Origin: Acidimicrobiaceae bacterium | Lineage (GTDB): Bacteria; Actinomycetota; Acidimicrobiia; Acidimicrobiales; Ilumatobacteraceae | NCBI GenBank assembly: GCA_006515795.1 | Contig: VFMC01000145.1 | Location: 1 to 5,549 of the forward strand | Length of the DNA: 5,549 nt | Reading direction: 5' to 3' | In this document: piece after piece, positions 5,494 to 5,549 of the stretch | Layout of the letters: every line of letters starts with the position of its first letter | Position numbering within the stretch: the first letter of the stretch is position 1 | Notes under the pieces: generated by a model | Databases searched by the model: none | Told to the model about the DNA's origin: nothing | What the model saw: the letters and a program-made list of their open reading frames with translations, nothing else | Made by a program: the position numbers and the translations under genes

Positions 5494-5549
5494 GCACCAT
5501 CGAACCCACCGTCACGCCACCCGACGTCACGCCTCCCGCCGTCACGGCC
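5490..5549 (+). CDS. Start of next operon gene, probable membrane anchor subunit (partial)
   Basis: GTG 5490 overlaps the beta-subunit TGA as GTGA and is preceded by AGGAG, so translation very probably begins here. Only 20 codons are visible: a Ser/Thr start, then VTPPD, VTPPA and VTA, a Pro/Thr-rich and probably disordered N-terminus. No domain can be seen. In operons for DmsA/PhsA/PsrA-like enzymes the gene after a sixteen-cysteine beta subunit usually encodes a multi-helix NrfD/DmsC-type quinol anchor, so this is expected from position only. A maturation chaperone is the main alternative. Confidence 0.6.
   Translation, partial: MSTIEPTVTPPDVTPPAVTA
5511..5549 (+). repeat. 15-base in-frame tandem repeat
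   Basis: GTCACGCCACCCGAC (5511-5525) is followed by GTCACGCCTCCCGCC (5526-5540) and a partial third copy, GTCACGGCC, at the window edge. Each full copy encodes VTPPx in the N-terminus of the downstream gene, so the repeat keeps the frame. It may continue beyond the window. Confidence 0.7.

Overview
The window is very GC-rich, has strong G/C bias at third codon positions, and packs its genes with GTGA, TGATG and 8-base overlaps. This, together with an actinobacterial-style Hsp70-like protein, suggests a high-GC actinobacterium, possibly Acidimicrobiia. That assignment is inference; no rRNA or other taxonomic marker is present.

Layout. Positions 1-613 (minus strand) hold the N-terminal part of an Hsp70/DnaK-like ATPase-fold protein that runs off the left edge. 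A 215-base divergent intergenic region (614-828) follows, with three separate short tandem repeats and repeated CGAGTCG/CGACTCG heptamers. Everything to the right reads on the plus strand and looks like one operon. It contains an Rrf2-family (NsrR/IscR-like) regulator broken by a frameshift (829-1228), a Ric/ScdA/YtfE-type di-iron Fe-S cluster repair protein (1269-1988), and a 70-residue twin-arginine protein with a CX2CX4HX4C knuckle (1985-2197). These are followed by an 848-residue Tat-exported molybdopterin oxidoreductase alpha subunit of NarG-like type II (2199-4745), a 251-residue beta subunit with sixteen cluster cysteines (4738-5493), and the first 20 codons of another gene (5490 onward), probably the membrane anchor.

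How the genes may work together. The alpha and beta subunits would form an extracytoplasmic, electron-transferring molybdoenzyme carrying up to five [4Fe-4S] clusters and a bis-pterin Mo centre. Ric is known in other bacteria as the protein that repairs Fe-S clusters after nitric oxide or oxidative damage, and Rrf2 regulators often sense NO or Fe-S status through three cysteines. An operon of sensor, repair protein, small metal-binding Tat protein and Fe-S-rich molybdoenzyme suggests a respiratory module whose substrate is, or generates, a cluster-damaging species such as a nitrogen oxide. The substrate cannot be read from the sequence.

The best candidates for something undescribed are the small Tat/zinc-knuckle protein wedged between ric and the molybdoenzyme gene, and the pairing of a NarG-like catalytic subunit (Cys where NarG has the FS0 His) with a DmsB/PhsB-like all-cysteine beta subunit.
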